Assembly: GCA_043806215.1 (NCBI GenBank)
Contig: JAZDHD010000219.1
Location: forward strand, 1-64,000
Direction of reading: 5' to 3'
Origin: JAVHLK01 sp043806215
Lineage (GTDB): Bacteria; Desulfobacterota; Desulfomonilia; Desulfomonilales; Desulfomonilaceae
DNA length: 64,000 bases
Program-made: the position numbers and the translations under genes
Notes under the pieces: generated by a model
What the model saw: only the letters and a program-made list of their open reading frames with translations
The model's database searches: none
Told to the model about the DNA's origin: nothing
Part shown: piece by piece, positions 43,651 to 52,469 of the stretch
How positions within the stretch are numbered: the first letter of the stretch is position 1
How the letters are laid out: the number at the start of each line of letters is the position of its first letter

Positions 43651-46572
43651 ATGCCGACTTTCGTAAGACGAATTCTTGGACGGGGTCTATTTAGTCTGTT
43701 CTTCCTGATCCCGCTGACTCTACTCGTGGAAATTCCCATATTTTGTGCCGGGGTGGGACTCGGGGCCTACTTCGTTTTTTCCAAGAATCTGCCGCAGATA
43801 CCTGAATTGGCTTCATATCTGCCAAGAACCGTGTCCACTTTCTACGCGGATGACGGCACGGTAATAGGGGTGTTCTACAAGGAGAAACGGTTCGTCGTAG
43901 ATTTGGAGCAGATTCCCCCTCATGTGATCAACGCGTTCACCGCGGCAGAGGATTCCCGGTTCTTTGAACACTCGGGCGTGGATTGGCAAGGCTTCGCGAG
44001 GGCGGTGCTGGCGAACGTGAAGGCCCGCAGAGTCGTCCAGGGGGGTAGTACGATAACCATGCAGGTTGCCCGGAATCTCTTCCTGACCCGTGAGCGGAAA
44101 ATGTCGCGCAAGATCAAGGAGATTTTGCTCGCGTATGAATTGGAGAGGTTGTGGGGGAAGAAGAAGATTCTCTATATCTACCTCAATGAAATCTACCTCG
44201 GTGAGGGATGCCACGGAGTGGAGGCTGCGGCGCGGGGGTATTTCGATAAGCCGGTCGAACAGCTCAGCCTCCCGGAGGCGGCGCTCATCGCCGGCCTCGT
44301 TTCAGGGCCGTCGAAGTTCAATCCGTTCAAGAGCGACAAGCTGGCACGTAAGCGGCAATTGTACGTGCTGGGGAGATTGCGTGCCAACGGCATGATCACT
44401 GACGCGGAATACGAGAAGGCCGCTCAGGCGAAGATCACCATCAAGAAGGATGACACCAGGCCGTTCGACCTGGTGCCGGATTTCGCCGAGGCCGTGCGGC
44501 GCTACATCGTGAGGAAATACGGTTCCGACAAGCTGTACAAAGAAGGGCTGAAGGTCTTCACCACCTGCCGGGTGGATTATCAGCACATGGCCGACGAGGC
44601 TGTAACAAAAGGACTCAAGGAAGTACGGGCCAGGCAGAAGAACCTGGCCATTTTGCGGACCGTCCCTAAGGAAGAAATCTCCGAACGGTTGAAGAACCGC
44701 CCGACACCGGAGTTGCACCAGGACAAGGTTTACCAGGGAGTCATCGTAAAGATCGGCCGTGTGAAAGACCAAAAGGACCAGGTGGAGCTCCACACGGCAC
44801 TGAGCCCGCGGATGAGAGGGGTTGTCCGGATCCCCAAATCCAAGGCCTCTCCGTACCTGGTGGGGCACGTACTGGCGCTGCGCTTTGAAAAATCCGCGGA
44901 CGACAAGCTGTTCTTCACCCTGGACAACGATCCCAAGCTCGAAGGAGCGCTGGTATGCATCGAGAATAGGACCGGTTACGTGAGAGCCTTGGTGGGGGGG
45001 GCTTCGGGAGAGCATTTCAAGTTCAACCGGGCCACCCAGGGCAAGCGGGAGCCCGGCAGTGCGTTCAAACCGATAATCTACGCCGCGGCAATCGAAAAGC
45101 GGAGCTACAGTCCTGCAACCATCATCGTCGACGAACCCATCGTGGTGGATCTGGAAAACGCAACCGAGGAAGAATGGGAACCGAAGAATGCCGGCGGCAA
45201 TTTCCTGGGTCCCATAAGTTTTCGGAGTGCGCTGGAACTATCGCGGAACATCTGCACGATCAAAGTGTTGATGGACACAAAATTTGAACCGGTAATCGAA
45301 ATGGCGCGCAAAATGGGCATTTCCGAGCACCTGGGACGCAATCTATCCTTGAGCCTGGGCACCTCGGGAATGAGTCTTTTCGAAATCACTTCCGCGTATA
45401 CGGTGTTTCCGAACAGCGGTGTCTACGTGGAGCCCATCTTAGTGAAAAGGATCGAAGACAGGTTCGGCAATGTCCTTGAAGACAACACCGGCCTCCCGGT
45501 CCTGAATGATGAGGAAATCCCGCGACCCGCCCTCCGGGAGGAATTCAAAGAGCAGGCCGCTCAAGAGCTCCGGGAGCAGGATGTGGAGGATGACACGAAG
45601 AAGCGGCAGGCTTCGGCCGGGAAGAATGGGAACGGGGCCGACGACGGTCCTGCAAATTCCGACGAGAAACTGCCGTCGAGGGCCGTGAGAGCCGCCATGT
45701 CTCCTCAGACGGCATATGTCATGACGTCGTTGCTTCAGGGAGTGATTCAGCGGGGGACGGGAGCGGGCGTGAGGAGAATTCTTAACCGCACGGATTTGGC
45801 GGGTAAGACGGGGACGACCAACAATGCGGAAGACACCTGGTTTGTGGGTTTCTCTCCGGGATTCACGACGGGTGTCTGGGTAGGCTTCGACGAGAAGAGG
45901 CCCCTTGGAAAGCGAGAAGGTGGGGGAAAATCCGCTCTTCCGATCTGGGGTTACTTCATGAAGGACATTCTGAAAGGCGTTCCCGTAAAGGAGTTCCCCG
46001 TTCCGCCCAAGATCTCCTTTGAGGAGATGGAAACCTATGTGGGCAATCCCAAAGACGGGTTCTTTCCCGGCACGGTAACCGAGCCGGTGTACAGCGAAAC
46101 CGCGGGGTACACTCTTGCCATGTCGCCGTTGGACGAACCGGAAGCGCTCCGGGATTACGGCCCGTCGGCTCCCGGGCAGGACCCCCAGGCTCCGGCTTAC
46201 GTTCAGGAGCAAGACCGGGCTCAGTATGGGCCGGGCACTCAGATCTATTCTCAGCCGCCTCAACAAGCGGTTCCCGTGCATCCCGCGGCCGGTGGGGGAT
46301 TCGTTCCCGGACAAGCACCGCCCAATGCCCTTCCGCCCGGGGCCGCGCCGGTCCGGCCGCCTGTGACTCAGTGGAATCAGCCCGCCGGTCCGGTGGATCC
46401 TCGTATCCCCAACCGGCATCCGACGGTCCCGCCCACAAGGCATGAAGTTCAGCCTCGCGAGGCCCCGGGGACCGAGGATAACCGGCAACCGGCCGAAGGG
46501 GTCGAACTTCCCCAACTCCCTGATTTCGAGACTCAACCCGGTGTGGCGCCTTACTTTCCCAAGAGCCGTTGA
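43651..46572 (+). CDS. mrcA: Penicillin-binding protein 1A, bifunctional peptidoglycan synthase
   Basis: 973 residues. A membrane anchor (~14-38) is followed by a GT51 glycosyltransferase domain with Glu100 in AAEDSRFFEHSGVDW, GGSTITMQVARN and LNEIYLG. The transpeptidase domain has Ser470-x-x-Lys in PGSAFKP, Ser531-Arg-Asn and Lys719-Thr-Gly. An OB-like insertion (~330-430) sits between, as in PBP1A of Gram-negatives. The last ~170 residues are Pro/Gln-rich and disordered-looking, longer than usual, and may contact the outer membrane or cell-wall regulators. It polymerises and crosslinks peptidoglycan in the periplasm. The mnmA gene follows after 47 bp. Confidence 0.94.
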   Translation: MPTFVRRILGRGLFSLFFLIPLTLLVEIPIFCAGVGLGAYFVFSKNLPQIPELASYLPRTVSTFYADDGTVIGVFYKEKRFVVDLEQIPPHVINAFTAAEDSRFFEHSGVDWQGFARAVLANVKARRVVQGGSTITMQVARNLFLTRERKMSRKIKEILLAYELERLWGKKKILYIYLNEIYLGEGCHGVEAAARGYFDKPVEQLSLPEAALIAGLVSGPSKFNPFKSDKLARKRQLYVLGRLRANGMITDAEYEKAAQAKITIKKDDTRPFDLVPDFAEAVRRYIVRKYGSDKLYKEGLKVFTTCRVDYQHMADEAVTKGLKEVRARQKNLAILRTVPKEEISERLKNRPTPELHQDKVYQGVIVKIGRVKDQKDQVELHTALSPRMRGVVRIPKSKASPYLVGHVLALRFEKSADDKLFFTLDNDPKLEGALVCIENRTGYVRALVGGASGEHFKFNRATQGKREPGSAFKPIIYAAAIEKRSYSPATIIVDEPIVVDLENATEEEWEPKNAGGNFLGPISFRSALELSRNICTIKVLMDTKFEPVIEMARKMGISEHLGRNLSLSLGTSGMSLFEITSAYTVFPNSGVYVEPILVKRIEDRFGNVLEDNTGLPVLNDEEIPRPALREEFKEQAAQELREQDVEDDTKKRQASAGKNGNGADDGPANSDEKLPSRAVRAAMSPQTAYVMTSLLQGVIQRGTGAGVRRILNRTDLAGKTGTTNNAEDTWFVGFSPGFTTGVWVGFDEKRPLGKREGGGKSALPIWGYFMKDILKGVPVKEFPVPPKISFEEMETYVGNPKDGFFPGTVTEPVYSETAGYTLAMSPLDEPEALRDYGPSAPGQDPQAPAYVQEQDRAQYGPGTQIYSQPPQQAVPVHPAAGGGFVPGQAPPNALPPGAAPVRPPVTQWNQPAGPVDPRIPNRHPTVPPTRHEVQPREAPGTEDNRQPAEGVELPQLPDFETQPGVAPYFPKSR

Positions 46573-46619
46573 CGGGTCGCTTGAAAGTGGTCGTCATGGG
46601 GCGAGTGGGAAGAAGCGGA

Positions 46620-47675
46620 ATGAAAGTTGCCGTAGCCATGAGCGGCGGCGTGGACAGCACTGCGGCCGCCTTGTTGCTCAAGCAATCGGGTTTTGAAGTC
46701 GTCGGGCTCCATATGCGCCTCCATCGGCACTCGGATGCAGCCGGCAAGCTTGCCGAAAGTGCGGCGAGACAAGTCGGAGTGCCGCTGTACGTATTCGACC
46801 TTTCCGTTGATTTCACGAATCTGGTTATTGAACCTTTCCTCGGGGAGTATTCCCGCGGAAGGACTCCCTCCCCTTGCCCACTCTGCAACCGGCAGATCAA
46901 GTTTACGCTTCTCTTTGAGAGAGCACGTTCCCTCGGTTGCGAAAAGTTGGCGACGGGCCACTATGCGCGCATTGAAGAGATTTCCGGTGAGCCCGCCTTG
47001 TTGAGGGCGGCCGATAACACAAAAGACCAATCCTACTTCTTGTTCGCGCTGACTTCCGAAATTCTCGGGCGTACCCTGCTGCCGCTTGGGAAGCTCACGA
47101 AGGCCCGTGTGCGGGAAATTCTTCAATCCGAGGGCCTGACACAATCTCATTCCGAAGAATCCCAGGAATTGTGCTTTATCCCCGGCGGGGACTACAAGGA
47201 GTTCTTGAGGCTTCATGGGGTGCCGTCGAGACCGGGCCCCATCGCTGATCTTCAAGGAAACCTTTTGGGCCGGCACCGGGGGATATGCCGCTACACCGTC
47301 GGCCAGCGGAGAGGATTGGGAATCTCGGCGGCCGAACCGTACTACGTGGTGAGAATCGACGCGGACACCGACACGGTGGTTGTCGGAACCCGAGAACAGA
47401 CGTTTACGTCCACGGGCCGGATTTCAAGGATAAACGTCCTGGAGCCGTGCGGTTTAACCCCGGGAGCACGGTTTGAGGTCAAGGTCCGGTCCACTGCGTC
47501 TCCGGTGCCCTGCCGGTTGACGCGTATCTCCGGGGACAGCCTTGATCTGGAGTTCGATGCGCCTCAGTCGGCGGTTGCTCCCGGTCAAGCGGCCGTGCTC
47601 TATAGTGGAGGGAGGGTCGTGTGCGGAGGCTGGATAGAGGGCTCAGGCCTCACGGAGTGCACTGAAGGACGGTGA
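46620..47675 (+). CDS. mnmA: tRNA-specific 2-thiouridylase
   Basis: 351 residues. It inserts sulfur at the wobble uridine of Lys, Glu and Gln tRNAs. The PP-loop is VAMSGGVDST (residues 5-14), the catalytic cysteines are in CPLCNRQIKF and QELCFIPGG, and GHYARIEE, KDQSYFLFAL and the C-terminal beta-barrel (VRSTASPVPCR) match. The ATG at 46620 places the PP-loop at the usual distance and follows GGAAGAAGCGGA; the frame is open upstream to 46569. It is close behind the PBP1A gene and may share its transcript. Confidence 0.95.
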   Translation: MKVAVAMSGGVDSTAAALLLKQSGFEVVGLHMRLHRHSDAAGKLAESAARQVGVPLYVFDLSVDFTNLVIEPFLGEYSRGRTPSPCPLCNRQIKFTLLFERARSLGCEKLATGHYARIEEISGEPALLRAADNTKDQSYFLFALTSEILGRTLLPLGKLTKARVREILQSEGLTQSHSEESQELCFIPGGDYKEFLRLHGVPSRPGPIADLQGNLLGRHRGICRYTVGQRRGLGISAAEPYYVVRIDADTDTVVVGTREQTFTSTGRISRINVLEPCGLTPGARFEVKVRSTASPVPCRLTRISGDSLDLEFDAPQSAVAPGQAAVLYSGGRVVCGGWIEGSGLTECTEGR

Positions 47676-47813
47676 TCGAGCATTCACGGGGCCCGCCCTT
47701 TCCGGACCGGACGTGTTTCGGGTGCCTCAAAAGGCGCGAAGAGTCTTTACTTTCTTGATCTGACGTGCCAAGGCAGGTTAAAATGGTATGAGATTTGCGC
47801 GGAGCACCCCGGG

Positions 47814-48701
47814 ATGAATGAGGACGAGGCAATTATCATGCCCGTTACGTGGGAGTATATACCGGATCTGAAAGCCCCGCTTCTTGTGGCGGGTTTTCAC
47901 GGATGGTCCAACGCCGGCGGCGTTTCAAGCGATACCGTTACGTACTTGATCGACTCGCTGAGGCCGAAGGTGTTCGCCCGCCTGACCGAGGAGCCGTTCA
48001 TCAATCTTTCCCTGGAAAGACCCGTAGGGCATATCGAGGACGGCGTTATCCATGAACTGGAATCCATGAACGCCGATCTGCTCTACTGGAACAACCGCGA
48101 CGGCGAACATGATCTTATCCTATTGCTTGGGCGGGAGCCTCACTACAACTGGACCGGCTATACGCGCATTCTACTGGACGCGATGGTCAAACTCGGTGTA
48201 AAAAGGCTTTATACACTAGGGGGAGTTCAGGACACCATATCTCACAACGTTCCCCCCATTGTTAGTGTCGTGGGCTCGTCTCCCTATGTCGTCGCCGGAA
48301 CGGCAAGGCTTGACGAAGGCATTCGTGCGGCGGATTACTACGGTCAGGTGAGCATACACTCGTTCCTCATACGGGCCTGTACGGAGCTCGGCATGGAAGG
48401 GGTGAGCTTGTGGGGACATGTGCCTGCCTATCTGCAGAAAAGTCCGCGTGTGGTGGCCAAGTTGGTTACGATCCTGAACAATGCTCTCGGGATGCAATGC
48501 CCCGTACAGGAGCTGACGCGGCAGTCCGTCGAAATGGATCGTAAAATCCAGGACGCGCTCTTGAGGGACCCGAATCTGAAGAGATTCGTCGAGACGGTTG
48601 AACAACGGAATGATCCCGTCGATTCGGACGGTTATGCCGACAAGGTCATCCGTCTGAACGACTTCCTGCACCGGACCCCCCAGGACGATCCCGACCGGTG
48701 A
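47814..48701 (+). CDS. PAC2-family protein
   Basis: 295 residues. The PAC2 (proteasome assembly chaperone-like) fold is recognisable: LLVAGFHGWSNAGGVSSDTV, DLILLLGREPHYNWTGYTR, LYTLGGVQDTISHNVPPIVS and GVSLWGHVPAYLQKSPR. Bacterial members are widespread and of unknown function, being unrelated to real proteasomes in most hosts. The C-terminal ~60 residues are charged and helical. It starts 138 bp after mnmA with ATGAATGAGGAC. The gene that follows, 43 bp later, is of unknown function and is probably co-transcribed. Confidence 0.85.
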   Translation: MNEDEAIIMPVTWEYIPDLKAPLLVAGFHGWSNAGGVSSDTVTYLIDSLRPKVFARLTEEPFINLSLERPVGHIEDGVIHELESMNADLLYWNNRDGEHDLILLLGREPHYNWTGYTRILLDAMVKLGVKRLYTLGGVQDTISHNVPPIVSVVGSSPYVVAGTARLDEGIRAADYYGQVSIHSFLIRACTELGMEGVSLWGHVPAYLQKSPRVVAKLVTILNNALGMQCPVQELTRQSVEMDRKIQDALLRDPNLKRFVETVEQRNDPVDSDGYADKVIRLNDFLHRTPQDDPDR

Positions 48702-48744
48702 CGCAGGGCACTCCTAAAGGGTGTTCCGCCGTTTATGTGGGCCG

Positions 48745-49755
48745 ATGAACTCGAGCAATTACGCCATTCAAATAATTCCGGACTTCACAATCGACGAAAA
48801 ATACTCGGCGATTATAAGTGAAGCACAGAACCGCATTGCCCATTTCACGGGGAATGCGCTGAGAGACGACCGCGTCGGGGAACTGTTCCTCCTCGAGAGG
48901 AGCGGGATGAACAACGAGAAGGCCGCTCGAGTCTTAAAGGCAAAAGGCCGTCTCGTGACGGGGTTCCAATTCGAGGCCCGTTCGGACTCTTCCGATGACA
49001 ACTTCCGAGTCTACGTCAGAAAGCTTGCCGGCGGGGGAAAGACCTTCAAGTTTTATCTGACGCCGGCGGTCCAGCAGATAATGCTTCAGCTGATTTCCCT
49101 TGAAGACCGGCGGACGGTGGCCATTTTCTCGATGCTCAACAGCGCGCTGGATGTAGGGTACCGGATTCTTACCACCCTGTACGGTAATCAGCTCAAACGG
49201 CTCGTGGACAAGGTTCCCGCGTTCCTTACCGAAGGTCTCACCGTAAAGATCGAAAAACTCAGCGCAAAGACCCCGGCCGATTCGGATTTGTGGAAAGAGG
49301 CGGCGGACGCGGAAGCTGCGCCGTCGGAGACCGTCAAGTCCAACCGTCCCGGCTCGCAGGACAACATTCTCCAGGTGCTGGCAGCGGACGGCGTGTTCGA
49401 GGAAATCACGCATTACGTTGAGAACATTATCTCGAGGAGCGACCGCATACGCGAAAAGAGAATTAAGCTCGAGCAAAACCCCGATATGCCGAGACTGGAA
49501 ATCTACGAAAAGATGATCCGGGAAGACTTGGATCAACTGGAAAACTGCTATGCCCGCATTCATATCTATTTGAAAGCCTTCTACAAAAACAAGGACAGAC
49601 GGACGGTTGCTCAAAACCGGATTCTCCGCCAATTCTTCGCCGCGGAGATTGAGCGGATTTCCGGTGAAACAGGATTGCTCGAAGATCTCCTCGCTCTCAA
49701 CGAGGACGAATACTTCAGGAATATCGACCGGCACCACCAGCTCTCGTCCGGCTGA
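48745..49755 (+). CDS. Conserved-looking protein of unknown function
   Basis: 336 residues, no domain that I recognise. The N-terminal third is mixed alpha/beta (QIIPDFTIDEKYSAIISEAQ, later GGGKTFKFYLTPAVQQIMLQ), the C-terminal half is helical with a likely coiled coil (SRSDRIREKRIKLEQNPDMP through the end). No signal peptide or membrane segment, so cytoplasmic. I start at the ATG at 48745; a GTG at 48721 is in frame. Codon use and the strong charge pattern look coding, and the reading frame is uninterrupted. It follows the PAC2 gene by 43 bp. Confidence 0.7.
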   Translation: MNSSNYAIQIIPDFTIDEKYSAIISEAQNRIAHFTGNALRDDRVGELFLLERSGMNNEKAARVLKAKGRLVTGFQFEARSDSSDDNFRVYVRKLAGGGKTFKFYLTPAVQQIMLQLISLEDRRTVAIFSMLNSALDVGYRILTTLYGNQLKRLVDKVPAFLTEGLTVKIEKLSAKTPADSDLWKEAADAEAAPSETVKSNRPGSQDNILQVLAADGVFEEITHYVENIISRSDRIREKRIKLEQNPDMPRLEIYEKMIREDLDQLENCYARIHIYLKAFYKNKDRRTVAQNRILRQFFAAEIERISGETGLLEDLLALNEDEYFRNIDRHHQLSSG

Positions 49756-49854
49756 GCCCCTCGGCTTAGTGCTCCAAGGCTCCTCATTACCTCATTTCAA
49801 GAAACGCGAACCTACCTTAAGGCGGTACCATAAAGCCTCACGCACTTTTTTTGG

Positions 49855-49883
49855 TTGACAGCCCCCACCCATGTTGGTAGCAT
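49855..49883 (+). promoter_or_regulatory. Sigma70-type promoter of porin 2
   Basis: TTGACA (49855-49860), 17-bp spacer and TAGCAT (49878-49883). Start near 49890, giving an unusually long leader of about 310 nt. I see no gene in 49756-50202. Confidence 0.6.
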
Positions 49884-50133
49884 GGATCTCATATTAATGG
49901 CACATGAACTTTGTCGTTTTGAGAACCGGTTCCGTTTGAGGAGAAGCCCGGGTCCACAAGAAGGGTGACCGATTCCCGGCCGCACTTCAGAGCGGACTCC
50001 CGATTCGAAGAGACCGGGAGCGTTCCCAGGACCCATGATTCGATGCTTTCGTTGCCTCCGCCAGGCCCGGGAAGACCGGCACGGTTCCCTTTGTGAGCCG
50101 GAGCGGACCGTAAAGGGCTTGAGTGGGGGATTA

Positions 50134-50185
50134 GTTGCGTCTCAATTGACGCAATTTCTACCGGCCGGTCAAACCATGGGACCGG
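50134..50185 (+). promoter_or_regulatory. Two hairpins in the porin 2 leader
   Basis: TTGCGTC/GACGCAA with a 6-nt loop (50134-50153) and CCGGTC/GACCGG with a 9-nt loop (50165-50185), the latter ending 5 bases before the Shine-Dalgarno. They could be an operator and a translational control stem; untested. Confidence 0.4.
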
Positions 50186-50202
50186 TCTAAGGAGGAAGGG
50201 TG

Positions 50203-51876
50203 ATGAATGGAAAAAGGAGATGCCGCCGGGCCCTCATAGTGCCGGCCGCGCTCTGTATGGTCTTGATGGCCGGAATGGCCTTTGGCTGGGAATTCACCAT
50301 GGAAGGGTCTCTTTCATGGGAGTTGGAGGCCATAGGACAAAACGGCACCAACGGATTCTTCGGCAAGTACGACGTAGATGCGGGAAGCGGAATCGCCGGT
50401 GCTCCGGCGGGAACCTTCGCACCGCTCAACGCGTGGCTGGGTGAACAAGGGGGCGGCTTAGTCTCCGGTTCGGACGGGTCGTGGAACACACAGTACATGT
50501 CCTTCGACATGGAACTCAGGATGAACGAAGCACTCCGGATCAGGGCCCAGTACTACATTGGGGAATGGAATCCTCCCGCGGACGCGGCCACCGGCAGCCT
50601 GGTCGCGTCGGAGTACCTGAACGACCGCCATCCCGGGATTCAACAGGCCATGTCCCCGGGATATTGGAATTACGCATTCCTGAGCGCACAGCTCCCGTGG
50701 GGAACAGTGTCCCTGGGCAAGAGACCGAGCGAGTGGGGAACCGGCCTCAGCTGGAACGGGGATGAATCCCGCACGTCCGAGTCGTTCTCCATAACCGCGC
50801 CGTATGGGCCGTTCCGAGTGGCTCTGGGGTTTTATCCTTCCCGGAGGGCCTCCTCCAACGAGTACTACAACCCGGACATGGACAAGAACAACAGCCGGGT
50901 CTGGGATGCAACGGTACCCAATATAACCTACCGCTGCGGCGCGCTGGATACGGGCGTCCAGTTTACTACCGTCCGCCGGCATTCAGGCGGTGAGGGACGT
51001 GTCGACACTCCCGACAACCGACGCACCGCGTACACGTATCGTGACCGTGAGGAGACCTACGGCGGTGTGTATATCAAGTACTACCCGAGCCCGATATTTT
51101 TCAACGCGGAACTTACGTGGTTCGACCAAACGAACAGGAACCGGAGAAAGGACGCCGGCGGCGGGCCTGCAGCCGGCGTCAGGGATACGTACATCGAGCA
51201 TTGGCGTTGGATGACGGAGGTTTCCACCCTGGCCGGTCCCATGAAGGTTTCCTTGCTCTATGCGTGGTTTTCCGGCGGAGACCGGAGAAACGGAAGCCAA
51301 ATCGACAGGAACGGCATCCTCGCATCCGACAGTTTCGCTAATACGGGCCTCTTCAGACCATTCAGCTACCTGCAGGTTTACGGGTACGGCGTCGGCCATT
51401 TCGTCAACGGTTCCACCGGCAACGGGTACGTAGAGGATGCGTCCGTATACGGTGGTCGAGTGGACTACTCGGTTGCGGCGAACCTCAATGTTTACGGGAG
51501 CTTCTTCTGGGCCGACCGGGCATCGAAGAGCGGCTTCGGGTGGGGTTGTATAACTCCGGACATTGATCCGGCCGACATCACCGGCTATGGCGGCGCGGTA
51601 AACATGGGGTACGGGGTCGCCGGTGCTCCCTCCATACCGGACTCGAATCTCGGATGGGAGATCAACGGAGGGTTTGATTGGCAGCTGTTGGAAGGGCTTG
51701 TCGTTAACGCGACCTTTGCCTACTGGCAGCCGGGTAAGTGGTACAAGTACGCATGCGTGGACAAGGGCGTAGTCAATTGGGCCGACCCCACCGCCGCCAA
51801 TAATTGGGGAATCAATCCCAACCGCTCCATTGATCCGATCTGGGGCATGGAACTGGTTGTCAATGCGGAATTTTAG
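50203..51876 (+). CDS. Outer-membrane beta-barrel porin, paralogue 2
   Basis: 557 residues from the ATG at 50203 (GGAGGAAGGG upstream). The signal peptide (~1-28) ends in GMAFGWEFT, the same WEF(E/T)M(K/E)G entry as paralogue 1, and the last residue is Phe (ELVVNAEF). Long collinear similarity with the protein at 40288-42042 shows a duplicated porin gene, here on the opposite strand and 8 kb away. Differences cluster in loops (for example around GGDRRNGSQ and residues 450-480), where solute specificity would lie. No carrier or ligand domain is attached. Confidence 0.85.
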   Translation: MNGKRRCRRALIVPAALCMVLMAGMAFGWEFTMEGSLSWELEAIGQNGTNGFFGKYDVDAGSGIAGAPAGTFAPLNAWLGEQGGGLVSGSDGSWNTQYMSFDMELRMNEALRIRAQYYIGEWNPPADAATGSLVASEYLNDRHPGIQQAMSPGYWNYAFLSAQLPWGTVSLGKRPSEWGTGLSWNGDESRTSESFSITAPYGPFRVALGFYPSRRASSNEYYNPDMDKNNSRVWDATVPNITYRCGALDTGVQFTTVRRHSGGEGRVDTPDNRRTAYTYRDREETYGGVYIKYYPSPIFFNAELTWFDQTNRNRRKDAGGGPAAGVRDTYIEHWRWMTEVSTLAGPMKVSLLYAWFSGGDRRNGSQIDRNGILASDSFANTGLFRPFSYLQVYGYGVGHFVNGSTGNGYVEDASVYGGRVDYSVAANLNVYGSFFWADRASKSGFGWGCITPDIDPADITGYGGAVNMGYGVAGAPSIPDSNLGWEINGGFDWQLLEGLVVNATFAYWQPGKWYKYACVDKGVVNWADPTAANNWGINPNRSIDPIWGMELVVNAEF

Positions 51877-52006
51877 AGCTATAGATCGAGGGGGCGGCGA
51901 TTCGGAAGAGTGCCCCCCCAGAGGTCGATGGTGCGTCGACCCGGAGGCAATTCCGTGAATCAGAACCGTTGATGTCCACGTTTCATGCGAGAGGAGGTTT
52001 GGACCC

Positions 52007-52231
52007 ATGAGAAAGTTGATGACAATCGTCTTAGGAGCGGCTGTCGTCGCCGGTATGTGTATGGCAACGGCAGGCGTTTCGTCGGCCAAGACAGCTGCCG
52101 ATACGGGTGCCCCTGCACAGCAGGTCAAGTGCTGCATCAAGGGTGAATGCAAGACCATGTCGGCAAAGGCGTGCACCGGCGGAGGCGGAAAACCGGTGGG
52201 TGACTGCAAGCAGTGCAAGAAGACGCAGTAG
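52007..52231 (+). CDS. Small secreted Cys-rich peptide
   Basis: 74 residues with a strong ribosome binding site (GAGAGGAGG). A signal peptide ends near SSA|KTA (residue 27). The mature part of about 47 residues is Lys/Gly-rich with six cysteines at 42, 43, 48, 56, 67 and 70 (CC-x4-C-x7-C-x10-C-x2-C), which suggests three disulfides or a metal site. I know no family with this spacing. It follows the porin by 130 bp and is closed by its own terminator. Small size makes coding status less certain, but the signals are good. Confidence 0.68.
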   Translation: MRKLMTIVLGAAVVAGMCMATAGVSSAKTAADTGAPAQQVKCCIKGECKTMSAKACTGGGGKPVGDCKQCKKTQ

Positions 52232-52334
52232 TGCCTGATCCTTTCTGCGCGTAAGATTCCCGGAGCGGAGACCGCTGCATGGCAAGTGCCGCTGATTCAG
52301 CCCGGAATCCGGCAGTGAACGCGACGCCTGGACA

Positions 52335-52386
52335 AATCCCCCCGATCCCTTATCTAAAGATGAGGTTTCGGGGGGATTCAATTTTT
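52335..52386 (+). terminator. Intrinsic terminator after the small Cys-rich gene
   Basis: AATCCCCCCGA (52335-52345) pairs with TCGGGGGGATT (52368-52378), a 22-nt loop, then CAATTTTTC. Confidence 0.75.
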
Positions 52387-52469
52387 CAAGACCTCTGATC
52401 GGGCGTGTCGGCCCGCTGACCACACAAATCTTTGCATCAGTACGCAATTCTTGATATTATAAGAAGAGT

